A DNA stretch of 64,000 nucleotides from NCBI RefSeq assembly GCF_024721115.1, contig NZ_JAMDHK010000016.1, positions 1 to 64,000 on the forward strand, in the 5' to 3' direction. Positions within the stretch are counted from its first letter, which is position 1, and each line of letters begins with the position of its first letter. Of the stretch, positions 34,804 to 44,079 are shown in pieces. The position numbers were made by a program, and so were the translations under genes. The DNA comes from Salipiger pentaromativorans. Lineage in GTDB: Bacteria; Pseudomonadota; Alphaproteobacteria; Rhodobacterales; Rhodobacteraceae. The notes beneath the pieces are model-generated. The model was not told where the DNA came from and made no database searches. It was given only the letters and a program-made list of their open reading frames with translations.

Positions 34804-35892
34804 ATGAAGCGGCGAGGGTTTCTTCAGGGGGCCGCGGGGCTTGCGGCGGTGGGCGCCGCCGGCGCGTGGGGATGGCGCCGTGCGACAGGTTCCATGCGGG
34901 ATTACGAGAGCTATGGCGCGGCGCTGCGCGCGAAACTGGGCCCGTCACCGGAGGCGCGAGAGCTTGTGCGCTATGCGACCCTCGCACCGAACGGCCACAA
35001 CACGCAGCCCTGGCGGTTCAGGCTTGGCGAGAACGTGATCGGGATCGAACCGGATCTGTCCCGGGCCACACCGGCGGTCGATCCCGACGATCATCATCTC
35101 TATGTCAGTCTCGGATCGGCGGTCGAAACGCTTGGCATCGCGGCGGCGGCCACCGGATGGCCGGGGACGGTGGAGGGCGCGGAGACCGGGGCGCCGCGCT
35201 ATGTCTATGCGGCGGGGGCCGCTCGGCCGGACGTCTTGTTCGAGGCCATCCCGCAGCGGCAGTCGACGCGGGCGCCATTCGACGGGCGGGAGATCCCGCT
35301 GCCGGATCTGAGGGGGCTCGAAACGGCGGCACAGGTTCCGGGAGTCGGTGTGACGCTGCTCACCGAGCGATCGCAGATCGCCCGGGTCCGCGATCTGGTG
35401 CTTGCCGGGAACGATACGCAGATGGCCGATCCGGCATTCATGGCCGAACTGAAGCACTGGCTGCGCTTCAACCCCGCCGAGGCTATGGCGCGCGGAGACG
35501 GGCTGTTTTCGGCCTCCAGCGGCAATCCGGTGCTGCCCTCCGCCCTGGGAGGGGTGGCCTATGAGCTGTTCTTCAAGGCCGAGACCGAGCGCGAGAGCTA
35601 TGCGCGCCAGATGCAGACCGCATCGGGCGTTGCGGTTTTCACCGGAGAGCGGGAGGACAAGGCGCACTGGATCGCCGTGGGACAGGCATCGCTGCGCTTT
35701 GCCCTTGCGGTTACGGCGCGCGGGCTGCGCTGTTCCTATGTCAACCAGCCTGTCGAGGTCGCTGCCCTGCGTCCCGAGCTGGCCGCGATTGCCGGTGTGA
35801 CGGGGAAGCGCCCGGATCTTGTCATGCGGTTCGGCTATGGGCCGACGCTGCCATTCTCGCCGCGCCGGCCCGTCGGGTCGGTTCTGATCTGA
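34804..35892 (+). CDS. Acg-family FMN-binding oxidoreductase with Tat-like signal
   Basis: A 362-residue nitroreductase-fold protein. The N-terminus KRRGFLQGAAGLAAVGAAGA is a Tat-like signal. Two half-domains follow, including RYATLAPNGHNTQPWRFRLG (the nitroreductase-type flavin-contact segment) and PQRQSTRAPFDGREIP. Related Acg proteins bind FMN without clear nitroreductase activity and may sequester flavin. GGGAGG precedes the ATG. Divergent from the M48-like gene and convergent with the acyl-CoA ligase; no operon. Confidence 0.82.
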   Translation: MKRRGFLQGAAGLAAVGAAGAWGWRRATGSMRDYESYGAALRAKLGPSPEARELVRYATLAPNGHNTQPWRFRLGENVIGIEPDLSRATPAVDPDDHHLYVSLGSAVETLGIAAAATGWPGTVEGAETGAPRYVYAAGAARPDVLFEAIPQRQSTRAPFDGREIPLPDLRGLETAAQVPGVGVTLLTERSQIARVRDLVLAGNDTQMADPAFMAELKHWLRFNPAEAMARGDGLFSASSGNPVLPSALGGVAYELFFKAETERESYARQMQTASGVAVFTGEREDKAHWIAVGQASLRFALAVTARGLRCSYVNQPVEVAALRPELAAIAGVTGKRPDLVMRFGYGPTLPFSPRRPVGSVLI

Positions 35893-35913
35893 GCGTGACG
35901 GCGCGGACCGCCG

Positions 35914-37539
35914 TCACAGCGCCTTGGCGCGGGCCCGCAACTGGAATTTCTGGATCTTGCCGGTCGAGGTCTTGGGCAGTTCCTCGAACACCACCTTCTT
36001 GGGTGTCTTGAAGCCGGCCAGCCGCTCGCGCGAAAAGGCGATCAGCTCGGCTTCGCTGGCCTCGTGGCCCGGCTTCAGCTCGACGAAGGCACAGGGCACC
36101 TCGCCCCATTTCTCGTCGGGCTTGGCGACCACCGCGCAGAGCAGCACCGCTTCATGCGCCATCAGCGTGTTCTCGACCTCGACCGAGGAGATGTTCTCGC
36201 CGCCCGAAATAATGATGTCCTTGGCGCGGTCGGCGATCTGGAGATAGCTGTCCGGATGCAGAACGGCGATGTCGCCGGAGTGGAAATAGCCGCCCTCGAA
36301 CGCCTCGCGCGTCGCCTTGGGGGCCTTGAGATAGCCCTTCATCACGCCGTTGCCGCGATGCATGATCTCGCCCTTGGTCTCGCCATCGGCGGCGATCACC
36401 TGCATTTTCTCGTCCATGACGGTGATGTGTTCCATGAAGGGCATGGCCACACCCTGACGCGCCTTGAGCGCCGCGCGCTCGGGGCCTTCGATGCCGTCCC
36501 AGGCGGATTGCCAGGCGCATTCCACATCCGGCCCGTAGGTCTCGGTCAGCCCGTAAACCTGGGTGACGTTGAAGCCCATGGTCTCGATCTTGGCGAGCGT
36601 GGCGGGGGCGGGCGGGGCGCCGGCGGTAAAGACCTCGACGATTTGCGGGAAGTCGCGCTTGTCCTCGTCCTTGGCGTTCACCAGCATATTGAGCACGATG
36701 GGCGCGCCGCCGAAATGGGTCACGCCCTCGTCGGCAAAGGCGTTGTAGAGCGCTTTTGGAGTGATGTCGCGGCAGCAGACCACGGTGCCGCCCACGGCGG
36801 GCATCATCCAGGTGTGGCACCAGCCGTTGCAGTGAAACAGCGGCACGATGGTCAGATAGACCGGGTGCAGCACGATGCGCCAGCTCAGCACCTGGCCCAT
36901 GGCGTTCAGATAGGCGCCGCGATGGTGATAGACCACGCCCTTGGGCCGCCCGGTGGTGCCGGAGGTGTAGTTGAGCGCGAGGCTTTCCCATTCGTCCTCG
37001 GGCATGATCCAGGCGAAATCGGGATCGCCGGTTGTGAGGAACTCCTCGTATTCCATGTATTCGCCCAGATGCGGCGCGCCGCCGTGGTGGTCGGCGACCT
37101 CGATCACCGTGGGGGCGTCGGTCTCCATCAGTTCGATGGCTTCGGCCAGATGCGGGATGAACTGCGGGTCGCAGAGCACCACCTTGGCCTCGCCGTGATC
37201 GAGGATATAGGCGATGGTGTCGATATCGAGCCGCGTGTTGATCGTGTTCAGCACGGCGCCGCAGGCGGGCACGCCGAAATGCGCCTCCGCCTGGGCGGGA
37301 ATGTTGGGCAGGAGGGTGGCGACCACATCGCCGGGCGCCACGCCGATTTTGGTCAGCGCCGAGGCGAGCCGGGTGACGCGCTCGTAATACTCGGCATAGG
37401 TCTTGCGGTGGGGTCCGTAGACCACGGCCATGTGATCGGGATAGACCTGTTTGGCGCGGATCAGGAAGGACAGCGGTGTCAGCGGCACGAAATTCGCGGC
37501 GCATTTCCCCAGTCCGGTTTCATTGGCGAGCCAGCCCAT
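35914..37539 (-). CDS. acyl-CoA ligase, DmdB-like (methylmercaptopropionate-CoA ligase type)
   Basis: A 541-residue ANL-superfamily adenylating enzyme. AMP-binding motif YTSGTTGRPKG near residue 180, then VPLFHCNGWCHTW, the A5-type VYGLTETYGP, the hinge YLQIADRAKDIIISGGENIS and the catalytic lysine in PKTSTGKIQKFQLR. The N-terminus (MGWLANETGLGKCAANFVPL) and length match what I recall of marine DmdB enzymes, which activate 3-methylmercaptopropionate from DMSP. Medium-chain fatty acids are the alternative substrates. Sulfur metabolism elsewhere in the window makes the DMSP role attractive, but dmdC/dmdD are not adjacent. RBS GGGAGGAG. Confidence 0.85.
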   Translation of the reverse strand: MGWLANETGLGKCAANFVPLTPLSFLIRAKQVYPDHMAVVYGPHRKTYAEYYERVTRLASALTKIGVAPGDVVATLLPNIPAQAEAHFGVPACGAVLNTINTRLDIDTIAYILDHGEAKVVLCDPQFIPHLAEAIELMETDAPTVIEVADHHGGAPHLGEYMEYEEFLTTGDPDFAWIMPEDEWESLALNYTSGTTGRPKGVVYHHRGAYLNAMGQVLSWRIVLHPVYLTIVPLFHCNGWCHTWMMPAVGGTVVCCRDITPKALYNAFADEGVTHFGGAPIVLNMLVNAKDEDKRDFPQIVEVFTAGAPPAPATLAKIETMGFNVTQVYGLTETYGPDVECAWQSAWDGIEGPERAALKARQGVAMPFMEHITVMDEKMQVIAADGETKGEIMHRGNGVMKGYLKAPKATREAFEGGYFHSGDIAVLHPDSYLQIADRAKDIIISGGENISSVEVENTLMAHEAVLLCAVVAKPDEKWGEVPCAFVELKPGHEASEAELIAFSRERLAGFKTPKKVVFEELPKTSTGKIQKFQLRARAKAL

Positions 37540-37650
37540 GGCATCTCCTCCCTCAGCATGTCCTGGCGGGACTATGCGCAGTCGCGCGGGGAGGGAAAAG
37601 CCCCGAATCGGGGATTTTCACCTTCGAAACGCAGGGTTATTCTGACAGGC

Positions 37651-38298
37651 ATGATCATCTCGCCGGGCCGTGGCTATATCTTCGTGCATATCCCCAAGAC
37701 CGGCGGCACCTCGCTGGCCGTCGCGCTGGAGGCGCGGGCGCATCGCGACGACATCCTGATCGGCGACACACCGAAGGCGCGCAGGCGGCGGGGGCGGGTC
37801 GGCCGGCTGAGCGCACGGGGACGGTTGTGGAAACACTCGACGCTGGCCGACATCGACGGGGTGCTGAGCCCCGAGGAGATCGGCCGAATGGTGACCTTCA
37901 CGCTGGTGCGCAACCCGTGGGACCGGATGGTGAGCTACTACCACTGGCTGCGGGCGCAGAGCTTTGCCCATCCGGCGGTGGGGCTGGCGCAACGCCTGGA
38001 TTTTGCCGGGTTTCTTGCCCATCCGCAGACGGTGGCGAGTGTTGGGGCCGCGCCGTTTTCCAGCTATATGCGGGATGTGACGGGGCGGGAGCGGGCCTCG
38101 TATTATCTGCGGCTGGAACATCTGGAAGAGGATCTGGCGCCGGTCGAGGCGCATCTGGGATTCCGCTTGGAGGTCGGTCGCAAGAACGCCTCGGCGCGGG
38201 ACGCGGATTTCCGGCTCTATTACGACGACGAGAGCGCGGCGCGGGTGGCGGCGTTTTGCGCCGAGGACATCGCGCGGTTCGGATATGCCTTCGGCTAG
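37651..38298 (+). CDS. sulfotransferase-family protein
   Basis: A 215-residue protein with the two PAPS-binding elements of sulfotransferases: FVHIPKTGGTSLAVAL (5'-phosphosulfate loop) and TLVRNPWDRMVSYYHW (3'-phosphate site). It probably sulfates a carbohydrate or lipid; the acceptor is not identifiable. No strong ribosome site precedes the ATG at 37651. It is isolated, between the acyl-CoA ligase (divergent) and RNase T2 (convergent). The relation to the capsule genes 4 kb away is open. Confidence 0.82.
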   Translation: MIISPGRGYIFVHIPKTGGTSLAVALEARAHRDDILIGDTPKARRRRGRVGRLSARGRLWKHSTLADIDGVLSPEEIGRMVTFTLVRNPWDRMVSYYHWLRAQSFAHPAVGLAQRLDFAGFLAHPQTVASVGAAPFSSYMRDVTGRERASYYLRLEHLEEDLAPVEAHLGFRLEVGRKNASARDADFRLYYDDESAARVAAFCAEDIARFGYAFG

Positions 38299-38539
38299 CG
38301 CGCGCGCCGCGCCGGAACGGCGCGCGGTCGGCAGGGGCGGTCTGCCTCCGGCGGGGATATTTGGGGCCAATGGAAACACAGGCGCGAAGGGAAACAGCCC
38401 GCCTCGCAAAGAGACGGGCTGAGAGAAGCGCGGGGCTTCCATCGGCACGGTCATCGGCGTCCCCGCCTGTACCGTGGGGACAGTGTCGGGCATTCACCTT
38501 AACAAACGGTTTCGAGGTCTGGGGCAGGGGCGTGGCGGG

Positions 38540-39163
38540 TCAGCGTACCGGGTCGAGCAGCGCGTTTGTCATGGTGCAGTCCCGGATCACGTCCTGGCCG
38601 CAGGGCACCGGATCCAGGGCCTTGGAGAGACAGAGCCGCGCCTCCTGGATGCGGCCCGACTTGCAGGTGATCGTCAGCATGTCCGGCTCGAGCCCTGGAT
38701 TCTCCTTGAGGAAGGCCTCTTCCACCAGGGTTGCGGGCAAGGTCACCGGGTCTTTCAGCTTGCGGAAGACAGCGGGACGGCGCACCGCCTCATAGGCGCG
38801 GCGGGCGAGGCTGTAATAGGCTTCTGCCGAGAGCCCGGTACAGGCGCCGTGCTTTTTCCACTGATGCCAGGCCAGCCCGGACGTGCCCATGATATCCGCC
38901 ATTTCGGCGGTCATCGCCCGGGTCGGTGCGCGCTGGGGGCTGTGGCAATAAGACGGGTAGCCGCGATGGTATTGCGGCCAGAGCCCGTGCAGGATCCAGC
39001 CGTGATCCGTGTCGCATTGCGGCGAGCGGCGGGCGTCGCCTTCGAGCGCGCACCAGGTTGGCGACCAGCTCAGCGACAGCACGTAGTAATCGAATTCGCC
39101 TGCGGTCTCGCCATCGGCGCGGGCCAGCGTGGCGGAGACGAGCAGCAGCAGAAGCCAGCGCAT
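38540..39163 (-). CDS. secreted ribonuclease T2
   Basis: A 207-residue exported RNase. A short signal peptide (to about residue 16) precedes the T2 fold: the first catalytic box HGWILHGLWPQY and the second WHQWKKHGACTG carry the catalytic histidines and lysine. Eight or more cysteines suggest disulfides formed in the periplasm. It cuts single-stranded RNA to 3'-nucleotides, perhaps for scavenging phosphate or nucleosides, which would suit the salvage operon in this window. RBS AGAGGAAAG. Confidence 0.92.
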   Translation of the reverse strand: MRWLLLLLVSATLARADGETAGEFDYYVLSLSWSPTWCALEGDARRSPQCDTDHGWILHGLWPQYHRGYPSYCHSPQRAPTRAMTAEMADIMGTSGLAWHQWKKHGACTGLSAEAYYSLARRAYEAVRRPAVFRKLKDPVTLPATLVEEAFLKENPGLEPDMLTITCKSGRIQEARLCLSKALDPVPCGQDVIRDCTMTNALLDPVR

Positions 39164-39305
39164 TTTCTCTTTCCTCTTGGGTCTCGCGCCACTATATAGA
39201 CCCGAAGTTCCCCGACAACGGTAACCCGTCCCGGATCAGATCCGGGACCTCCCGGCCAGAAAATGGTCTGGGGGCGGGGAAGAAGCATTGCAAGGAGATG
39301 GAACG

Positions 39306-40076
39306 ATGGCCAAACTGCTGCACCCCAAGGCGACCGCCGTCTGGCTGGTCGATAACACCACGCTGACCTTCAAGCAGATCGCCGATTTCACCGGGATGCA
39401 CGAGCTGGAAGTGCAGGGCATTGCCGATGGCGATGTGGCCGCCGGGGTGAAGGGGTTCGACCCCGTGGGCAACAACCAGCTCGAGCAGTCCGAGATCGAC
39501 AAGGCGGAAAAGAACCCGCTGCTCAAGCTCAAGCTGAAATACAACGCCGCCGCCGTGGACGAGGACAAGCGCCGGGGCCCGCGCTACACGCCGCTGTCGA
39601 AGCGTCAGGATCGCCCGAACGCGATTCTCTGGCTGGTGAAATTCCACCCCGAGCTCAGCGACGGGCAGATCTCGAAGCTGGTGGGCACCACCAAGCCGAC
39701 CATCCAGTCGATCCGCGAGCGCACCCATTGGAACATCCAGAACATGCAGCCCATCGACCCGGTGGCGCTGGGGCTCTGCCGCCAGTCCGAGCTGGACGCC
39801 GCCGTCGCCAAGGCCGCAAAGAAGATGGACGAGGTGATGACCGATGACGAGCGCCGCAAGCTGGTGTCGACCGAGCAGAGCCTCGGCATGGACACCGAGC
39901 CGCGGCTGCCCTCGGCGATCGAGGGGCTGGAGACCTTCTCGCTCTCCGATCCGCGCGGGGACGATGACGAGGAGGACAAGGGGCCGAGCGATTTCTCGGA
40001 CGCGGACAGCTTCTTCAACCTGCCGGCGGGTAGCGATGACGACGAGGACGACGACAGCGACGATCCCCGCCGCTGA
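39306..40076 (+). CDS. cell-cycle transcriptional regulator TrcR (DUF1013)
   Basis: A 256-residue DNA-associated protein known from alphaproteobacteria. The N-terminus MAKLLHPKATAVWLVDNTTL and a helix-turn-helix-like region ISKLVGTTKPTIQSIRERTH at about 125-144 are family-typical. The C-terminus is extremely acidic (about 45 residues rich in Asp, ending DDSDDPRR). RBS AAGGAG precedes the ATG at 39306. In its family, TrcR links to the CtrA-regulated cell cycle. A terminator follows directly. Confidence 0.9.
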   Translation: MAKLLHPKATAVWLVDNTTLTFKQIADFTGMHELEVQGIADGDVAAGVKGFDPVGNNQLEQSEIDKAEKNPLLKLKLKYNAAAVDEDKRRGPRYTPLSKRQDRPNAILWLVKFHPELSDGQISKLVGTTKPTIQSIRERTHWNIQNMQPIDPVALGLCRQSELDAAVAKAAKKMDEVMTDDERRKLVSTEQSLGMDTEPRLPSAIEGLETFSLSDPRGDDDEEDKGPSDFSDADSFFNLPAGSDDDEDDDSDDPRR

Positions 40077-40094
40077 GGCGCTTTGCGATTTGAC

Positions 40095-40129
40095 AAAAAG
40101 GCGGCCCGTGAAAGCGGGGCGCCTTTTTT
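40095..40129 (+). terminator. intrinsic terminator after trcR
   Basis: AAAGGCG and CGCCTTT arms with an inner GCCCG/CGGGG stem (one mismatch), a 6-base loop and a run of six T. It lies 19 nt after the trcR stop codon. Confidence 0.85.
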
Positions 40130-40289
40130 CATGCCCTGAAGAAGCCCGGAACGCGCGGTGGCGGCTGGGGCGGGCAGGTCCGGAGCGGCACCTGGAGTTT
40201 GCCGGAGCCCTGGCGCCCGAGGCACGCGATTCAAACGGGTGCCAATTTGAGGTACCCTGCGTTGCAGCAAAGCAGGAGAGGACAGGCGG

Positions 40290-40919
40290 ATGATGGCCGT
40301 GGACGAAGAGATTACCAGCCTGGCGCGGCTGCGCGAATTGATGCCGACCGAGGGGTTCGTGAACACGTTTCTCAAGGTCTCCGACCGGCTGAACGATGTG
40401 GCGCGGGACTTTATCGCCAAATCGCCGATCATCATTCTGGCGACGAAAGCCGCGGACGGGCTGATCGACGTATCGCCCAAGGGCGATCCGGCGGGCTTTG
40501 TCGAGGTTTATGACGACAAGACGCTGATCATCCCCGACCGGCTGGGCAATCACCGCGTCGACGGGTTTCAGAACATCCTGCAGGATCCGAATGTGGCGGT
40601 GTTGTTCATCGTTCCGGGGCATGGCGACACGCTGCGGGTGGCGGGTAAGGCGCGGATCGTCCGGGACGAGGCGGTCAGCCGCCGCCTTGCGGTCAACGGC
40701 AAGGCACCCCTGCTGGCGCTGGTGGTGGAGGTCGAGGAAGCCTTCATGCATTGCTCGAAGGCGTTCCTCCGGTCGCGGCTCTGGCACCCGGAGGGCTGGC
40801 CCGCGCGGAAAAGCGCGCCGACGCTGGCCGATTGGGTGATCGCGACCGTCGAGCGCGACCAGACGCTTGCGGAGGTCGAGGAGGACCACGGCGAGGACGA
40901 GCGCAAGCGCCTCTACTGA
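40290..40919 (+). CDS. pyridoxamine 5'-phosphate oxidase-like flavin protein
   Basis: A 209-residue split-barrel FMN-binding protein resembling the MSMEG_1061 type. Segments: SPIIILATKAADGLIDVSPK (flavin-binding strand), DRLGNHRVDGFQNILQDPNV, FIVPGHGDTLRVAGKARIV, and the ending DHGEDERKRLY. The natural substrate is unknown; relatives may reduce F420-like or other small molecules. AGGAGAGGA lies upstream. It converges with recR, the two stops being 15 nt apart. Confidence 0.85.
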   Translation: MMAVDEEITSLARLRELMPTEGFVNTFLKVSDRLNDVARDFIAKSPIIILATKAADGLIDVSPKGDPAGFVEVYDDKTLIIPDRLGNHRVDGFQNILQDPNVAVLFIVPGHGDTLRVAGKARIVRDEAVSRRLAVNGKAPLLALVVEVEEAFMHCSKAFLRSRLWHPEGWPARKSAPTLADWVIATVERDQTLAEVEEDHGEDERKRLY

Positions 40920-40934
40920 TCTAGGACGCGCGGC

Positions 40935-41528
40935 TCAGACCCGTTTTCGGGCGTTCAGCGCGGCGGTGATGGTGCCGTCGTCGAGATAGTCGAGCTCGCC
41001 GCCGATGGGCACGCCCTGGGCGAGCGAGGTCAGCTCGACGCGGGTTTCGAGCTGATCGGCGATGTAATGCGCCGTGGTCTGGCCATCGACGGTGGCATTC
41101 AGGGCGAGGATCACCTCGGTGATGCTTTCGGTGTCGAGCCGGGTGACGAGCTGCGGGATGCGCAGATCTTCCGGCCCCACCGAGTCGAGCGCCGAGAGCG
41201 TGCCGCCCAGAACGTGGTAGCGCCCCTTGTAGACGCCCGACCGCTCCATCGCCCAAAGGTCGGCCACATCCTCGACCACGCAGAGCTGGCCATTGGCGCG
41301 TTTCTCGTCGGCGCAGATCGGGCAGATGTCGGAGGTGCCGACATTGCCGCAGTTGAGGCATTCGCGGGCCGAGACCGCCACCGCCTGCATGGCATCGGCG
41401 AGCGGCGTGAGCAGCAGCGCGCGCTTGCGGATGAGATGCAGCACCGCGCGCCGCGCGGAGCGGGGGCCGAGGCCCGGAAGCCGGGCCATCAGCTCGATCA
41501 GCGCGTCGATTTCGGTACGATCGGGCAC
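40935..41528 (-). CDS. recR: recombination mediator RecR
   Basis: A 197-residue DNA repair protein that works with RecO/RecF to load RecA at gaps. A helix-hairpin-helix ([19 protein letters not shown]), the zinc finger [16 protein letters not shown] at about 57-72, and a Toprim domain ([20 protein letters not shown]) appear in order. The start is GTG at 41528 with GGAG upstream. It is 48 nt downstream of ybaB, the usual neighbour. Confidence 0.96.
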   Translation of the reverse strand: MPDRTEIDALIELMARLPGLGPRSARRAVLHLIRKRALLLTPLADAMQAVAVSARECLNCGNVGTSDICPICADEKRANGQLCVVEDVADLWAMERSGVYKGRYHVLGGTLSALDSVGPEDLRIPQLVTRLDTESITEVILALNATVDGQTTAHYIADQLETRVELTSLAQGVPIGGELDYLDDGTITAALNARKRV

Positions 41529-41576
41529 GGGATCACTCCGGCGCCGCGGACGGGCGCCATGCCGCTGGCGGATGCG

Positions 41577-41921
41577 TCAGAACGGCAGCTTCATGTCGGC
41601 GGGCAGGCCCATGGCTTCGGTGAGCTTGCGCATCTCGGCCTCGGAGCGCTCCTGCGCCTTGGATTGAGCATCCTTGATGGCGGCGAGAATGAGGTCCTCG
41701 ACCACTTCCTTGTCGTCGGAATTGAAGATCGACGGGTCAATGTCGAGCGCCCGCAGCTCGCCCTTGGCCGAAGCGGTGGCCTTGACCAGCCCGGCGCCGG
41801 ATTCGCCCACGACCTCGATGGTCTTCAGATCGTCCTGAAGCTGGGTCATCTTGCCCTGCATTTCCTGCGCGGCCTTCATCATCTTGGCCATGTCGCCAAG
41901 CCCGCCCAAACCTTTCAGCAT
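41577..41921 (-). CDS. YbaB/EbfC-family nucleoid-associated protein
   Basis: A 114-residue DNA-binding dimer subunit: GLGDMAKMMKAAQEMQGKMT, a helical N-terminus, then a beta sheet with GAGLVKATASAKGELRALDI and the C-terminal helix. AGGAGAG precedes the ATG at 41921; the longer open frame is not family-like. ybaB-recR usually follows dnaX, but here the upstream gene on this strand is kpsC, so the two genes have been separated from dnaX or rearranged. Confidence 0.93.
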   Translation of the reverse strand: MLKGLGGLGDMAKMMKAAQEMQGKMTQLQDDLKTIEVVGESGAGLVKATASAKGELRALDIDPSIFNSDDKEVVEDLILAAIKDAQSKAQERSEAEMRKLTEAMGLPADMKLPF

Positions 41922-42049
41922 CACGTCTCTCCTGTCTGAAGGGCGCGCGGGGATCGCGGCCCGGAGGTCAGGCGATGTTATCGCAGCCGCGCGGGCGATG
42001 GACAAGTGGGTGCGCGGCCCGGGGCGGGGCAGGTGTTTCCGGGCAGGGA

Positions 42050-44077
42050 TCAGCGCCGCCACAGATGCGCCTGGCTTGCCAGCAGGCCCTGGAGTTTCGA
42101 AAGCCCGCGGTTGACCGGCCCGGGATGCGGGATCGCGCCGGTCTCGAGCCGCTCGGCCACGATTTCGACGGGGCAGGGCAGGCCGGTCACCGGGTCGCGG
42201 TAGCGCGGATAGGCGATGAGCGTGGCGTGGACCAGCGCCTCGAGTGTCGGGCGGGGTCCGGCGAGGCGGCGCGCGGGCACCGGGCCGAGATCGCGGGTCA
42301 ACCCCCAGCCGGCATAGAACGGGGCCCCCAGAACGGTGACTTTCCGGCCCCGCATCAGAGCCTCGAAACCGGTGAGCGAGGTCAGGGTCCAGACCTCATC
42401 GACCTGCGGCAGCAGCGCGCCCATGTCGGCCTGGGAGAGCGTGAGGTCGGCCCAGCGGTCCGGCGCGGTCACGGCGCCGGGGCGCAGCCCGGCCTCGACA
42501 TCGGGGTGGGGTTTCCAGATCAGCACGGCGCCGGGGTTGTTCGCCCGCACCCGGGCCAGCAGATCGGCGTTGCTCTGGATCTGCGGGCTGCCGAGCAGGA
42601 TCGAGGCGTCGTCTTCGACCTGACCGGGGATGAGGATCCGGTGGCCGTCGGGCAGATCGGGCAGGGCGCCCGGCAGGTTGTATTTCGTGAGCCCGCCGGC
42701 GACCAGCCGGGCGATCAGGCGCCGGGCGCGGTCTTCCTGGTCGGGGCGGGGCTGGGCGCCTGCGGCGATCAGCCGTTCCAGCCGCGAGGGGCGGGTGGGA
42801 TCGTAGTAGATCCCGAGATCGTCGGCGACCAGAGAGAGCGGCGGCACCAGCTCGGCGCCGAGGCCGCGCGAGCGCAGGAAGCCGTCCTCGACCCGCAGCG
42901 CGCCATCGTCCTGTGCCTTTCCGGCCCAGACCATGCGGCGGCGCCCCTCCTCGGCCCGTTTCCGGGCCTCCTCGGGGGTGTTCGCGAAGACCATCGGCCG
43001 TTCACTGCCGAAAAACCGTTGCAGCGGGCGGCGTTTCCAGAGCCGCATCCCCTCCGCGACCCAGCCGTGACGGTCCTCGCGCCAGGCGCGGGAGAGGGCT
43101 TCGAGCGTGGCGAGCACATCCTCGATCTCGCAGAGCCGGTCGCGATAGGGGTCGTACCAGACCGGGTAGAGGATCATCGCCGCCGCGAAGAGCTGTGCGC
43201 GGGTCAGGCGGCGCTGGCGGCGGGGCAGGGGCGTTTCGTCCTCGGTCAGCCCCCAGCCGGCATAAAACGGGTGGCCGAAGACGCGCGGCTTGTGCCCCGC
43301 GAGGATCGCCTCGAACCCCATCTGGGACGACACCGTGTAGACCGCCACCGCCCCGTCGAGCAGCGCCTGCGGCGAGACCGGATCGCTGAAGAGCGCGATC
43401 CGGCCCTGCGCGTCGGCCTTGGTGAAATGGCCGGGGCGGAACCCGGCGCGGGTCTCGGGATGGGTGCGCAGCAGGATGCGCTTGCCGGGATGTTCCTCCT
43501 GCGCCCAGTAGAGCATTTCGAGAAAGCGGTTGCGATCGGCGCCGGAGGCGCGCACCGATGCGTCGCCAGCAGTCTGGTCGATCACCAGAACATAGCCGGG
43601 CTCGGGCGCGGGGGTCGCGGGATCGACGGCGGCGTATTTCGACAGATGCGCTGCGCGCATCCGCGCCATGGCGCCCCGCGCGCGGTCGAGCAGGGCGTGA
43701 TCGTCGAGCGGATGGGTGGCGAGCAGCGTCTCCAGATCCGACGGCGCGCGCCCGTCGAAATGCACCCCGGTTCGGTCCAGCAGCAGGCCCAGCGGCGGTT
43801 CGCCGCTGCGCCCCGGATGCAGCGAGCGGAGGAAAGCGTCCTCGACCCGCAAGAGACGCGCGCCGCGCCGCGCGGCGACGGCCTTGCCGCGATGGGCATA
43901 GGGGGACTGGCCCCAGACCCCGACCATGTCGCCCGGGCCGGGCAGCCCCAGCGACACGGGGTAGCCGGTCAGCGACAGGATCCGCCGCAACCGGCGCTGG
44001 CGCAGGAAACCGGCGCTGAAAACGTAAAGGCGCCGGGGGTTGTCTCCCCCGGCGCCACCCTGTCCCTCGTTGTTCAG
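42050..44077 (-). CDS. capsule polysaccharide transferase KpsC
   Basis: A 675-residue enzyme with two related halves (LYVFSAGFLRQRRLRRILSL and the later GAPFYAGWGLTRD; compare GHPFYAGWGLTEDETPLPRR in the first half). KpsC and KpsS add the Kdo linker to the lipid anchor of group 2 capsules. No ATG, GTG or TTG stands near the family-like N-terminus. GGAGG followed after six bases by CTG at 44077 suggests a CTG start; otherwise the nearest in-frame TTG would cut off conserved residues. A strong hairpin lies inside the first codons. Confidence 0.85.
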   Translation of the reverse strand: MNNEGQGGAGGDNPRRLYVFSAGFLRQRRLRRILSLTGYPVSLGLPGPGDMVGVWGQSPYAHRGKAVAARRGARLLRVEDAFLRSLHPGRSGEPPLGLLLDRTGVHFDGRAPSDLETLLATHPLDDHALLDRARGAMARMRAAHLSKYAAVDPATPAPEPGYVLVIDQTAGDASVRASGADRNRFLEMLYWAQEEHPGKRILLRTHPETRAGFRPGHFTKADAQGRIALFSDPVSPQALLDGAVAVYTVSSQMGFEAILAGHKPRVFGHPFYAGWGLTEDETPLPRRQRRLTRAQLFAAAMILYPVWYDPYRDRLCEIEDVLATLEALSRAWREDRHGWVAEGMRLWKRRPLQRFFGSERPMVFANTPEEARKRAEEGRRRMVWAGKAQDDGALRVEDGFLRSRGLGAELVPPLSLVADDLGIYYDPTRPSRLERLIAAGAQPRPDQEDRARRLIARLVAGGLTKYNLPGALPDLPDGHRILIPGQVEDDASILLGSPQIQSNADLLARVRANNPGAVLIWKPHPDVEAGLRPGAVTAPDRWADLTLSQADMGALLPQVDEVWTLTSLTGFEALMRGRKVTVLGAPFYAGWGLTRDLGPVPARRLAGPRPTLEALVHATLIAYPRYRDPVTGLPCPVEIVAERLETGAIPHPGPVNRGLSKLQGLLASQAHLWRR
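44029..44056 (-). terminator. terminator-like hairpin at the kpsD-kpsC junction
   Basis: Perfect 11-bp arms (GGCGCCGGGGG and CCCCCGGCGCC) with a 6-base loop. On the transcribed minus strand it is followed by TTTACGTTTT. It begins 24 nt past the export-lipoprotein stop and overlaps the first codons of kpsC, so it could attenuate transcription into kpsC or block its initiation. Confidence 0.7.
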
Positions 44078-44079
44078 GG

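Noticed and set aside
38299-38539. Imperfect hairpins (for example CAGCCCG with CGGGCTG at 38395-38421) and a GGGGATATTTGGGG motif
   Set aside because: Possible terminators of the convergent genes or a dispersed motif, but arms are imperfect and no T-tract is present; not firm enough to list.
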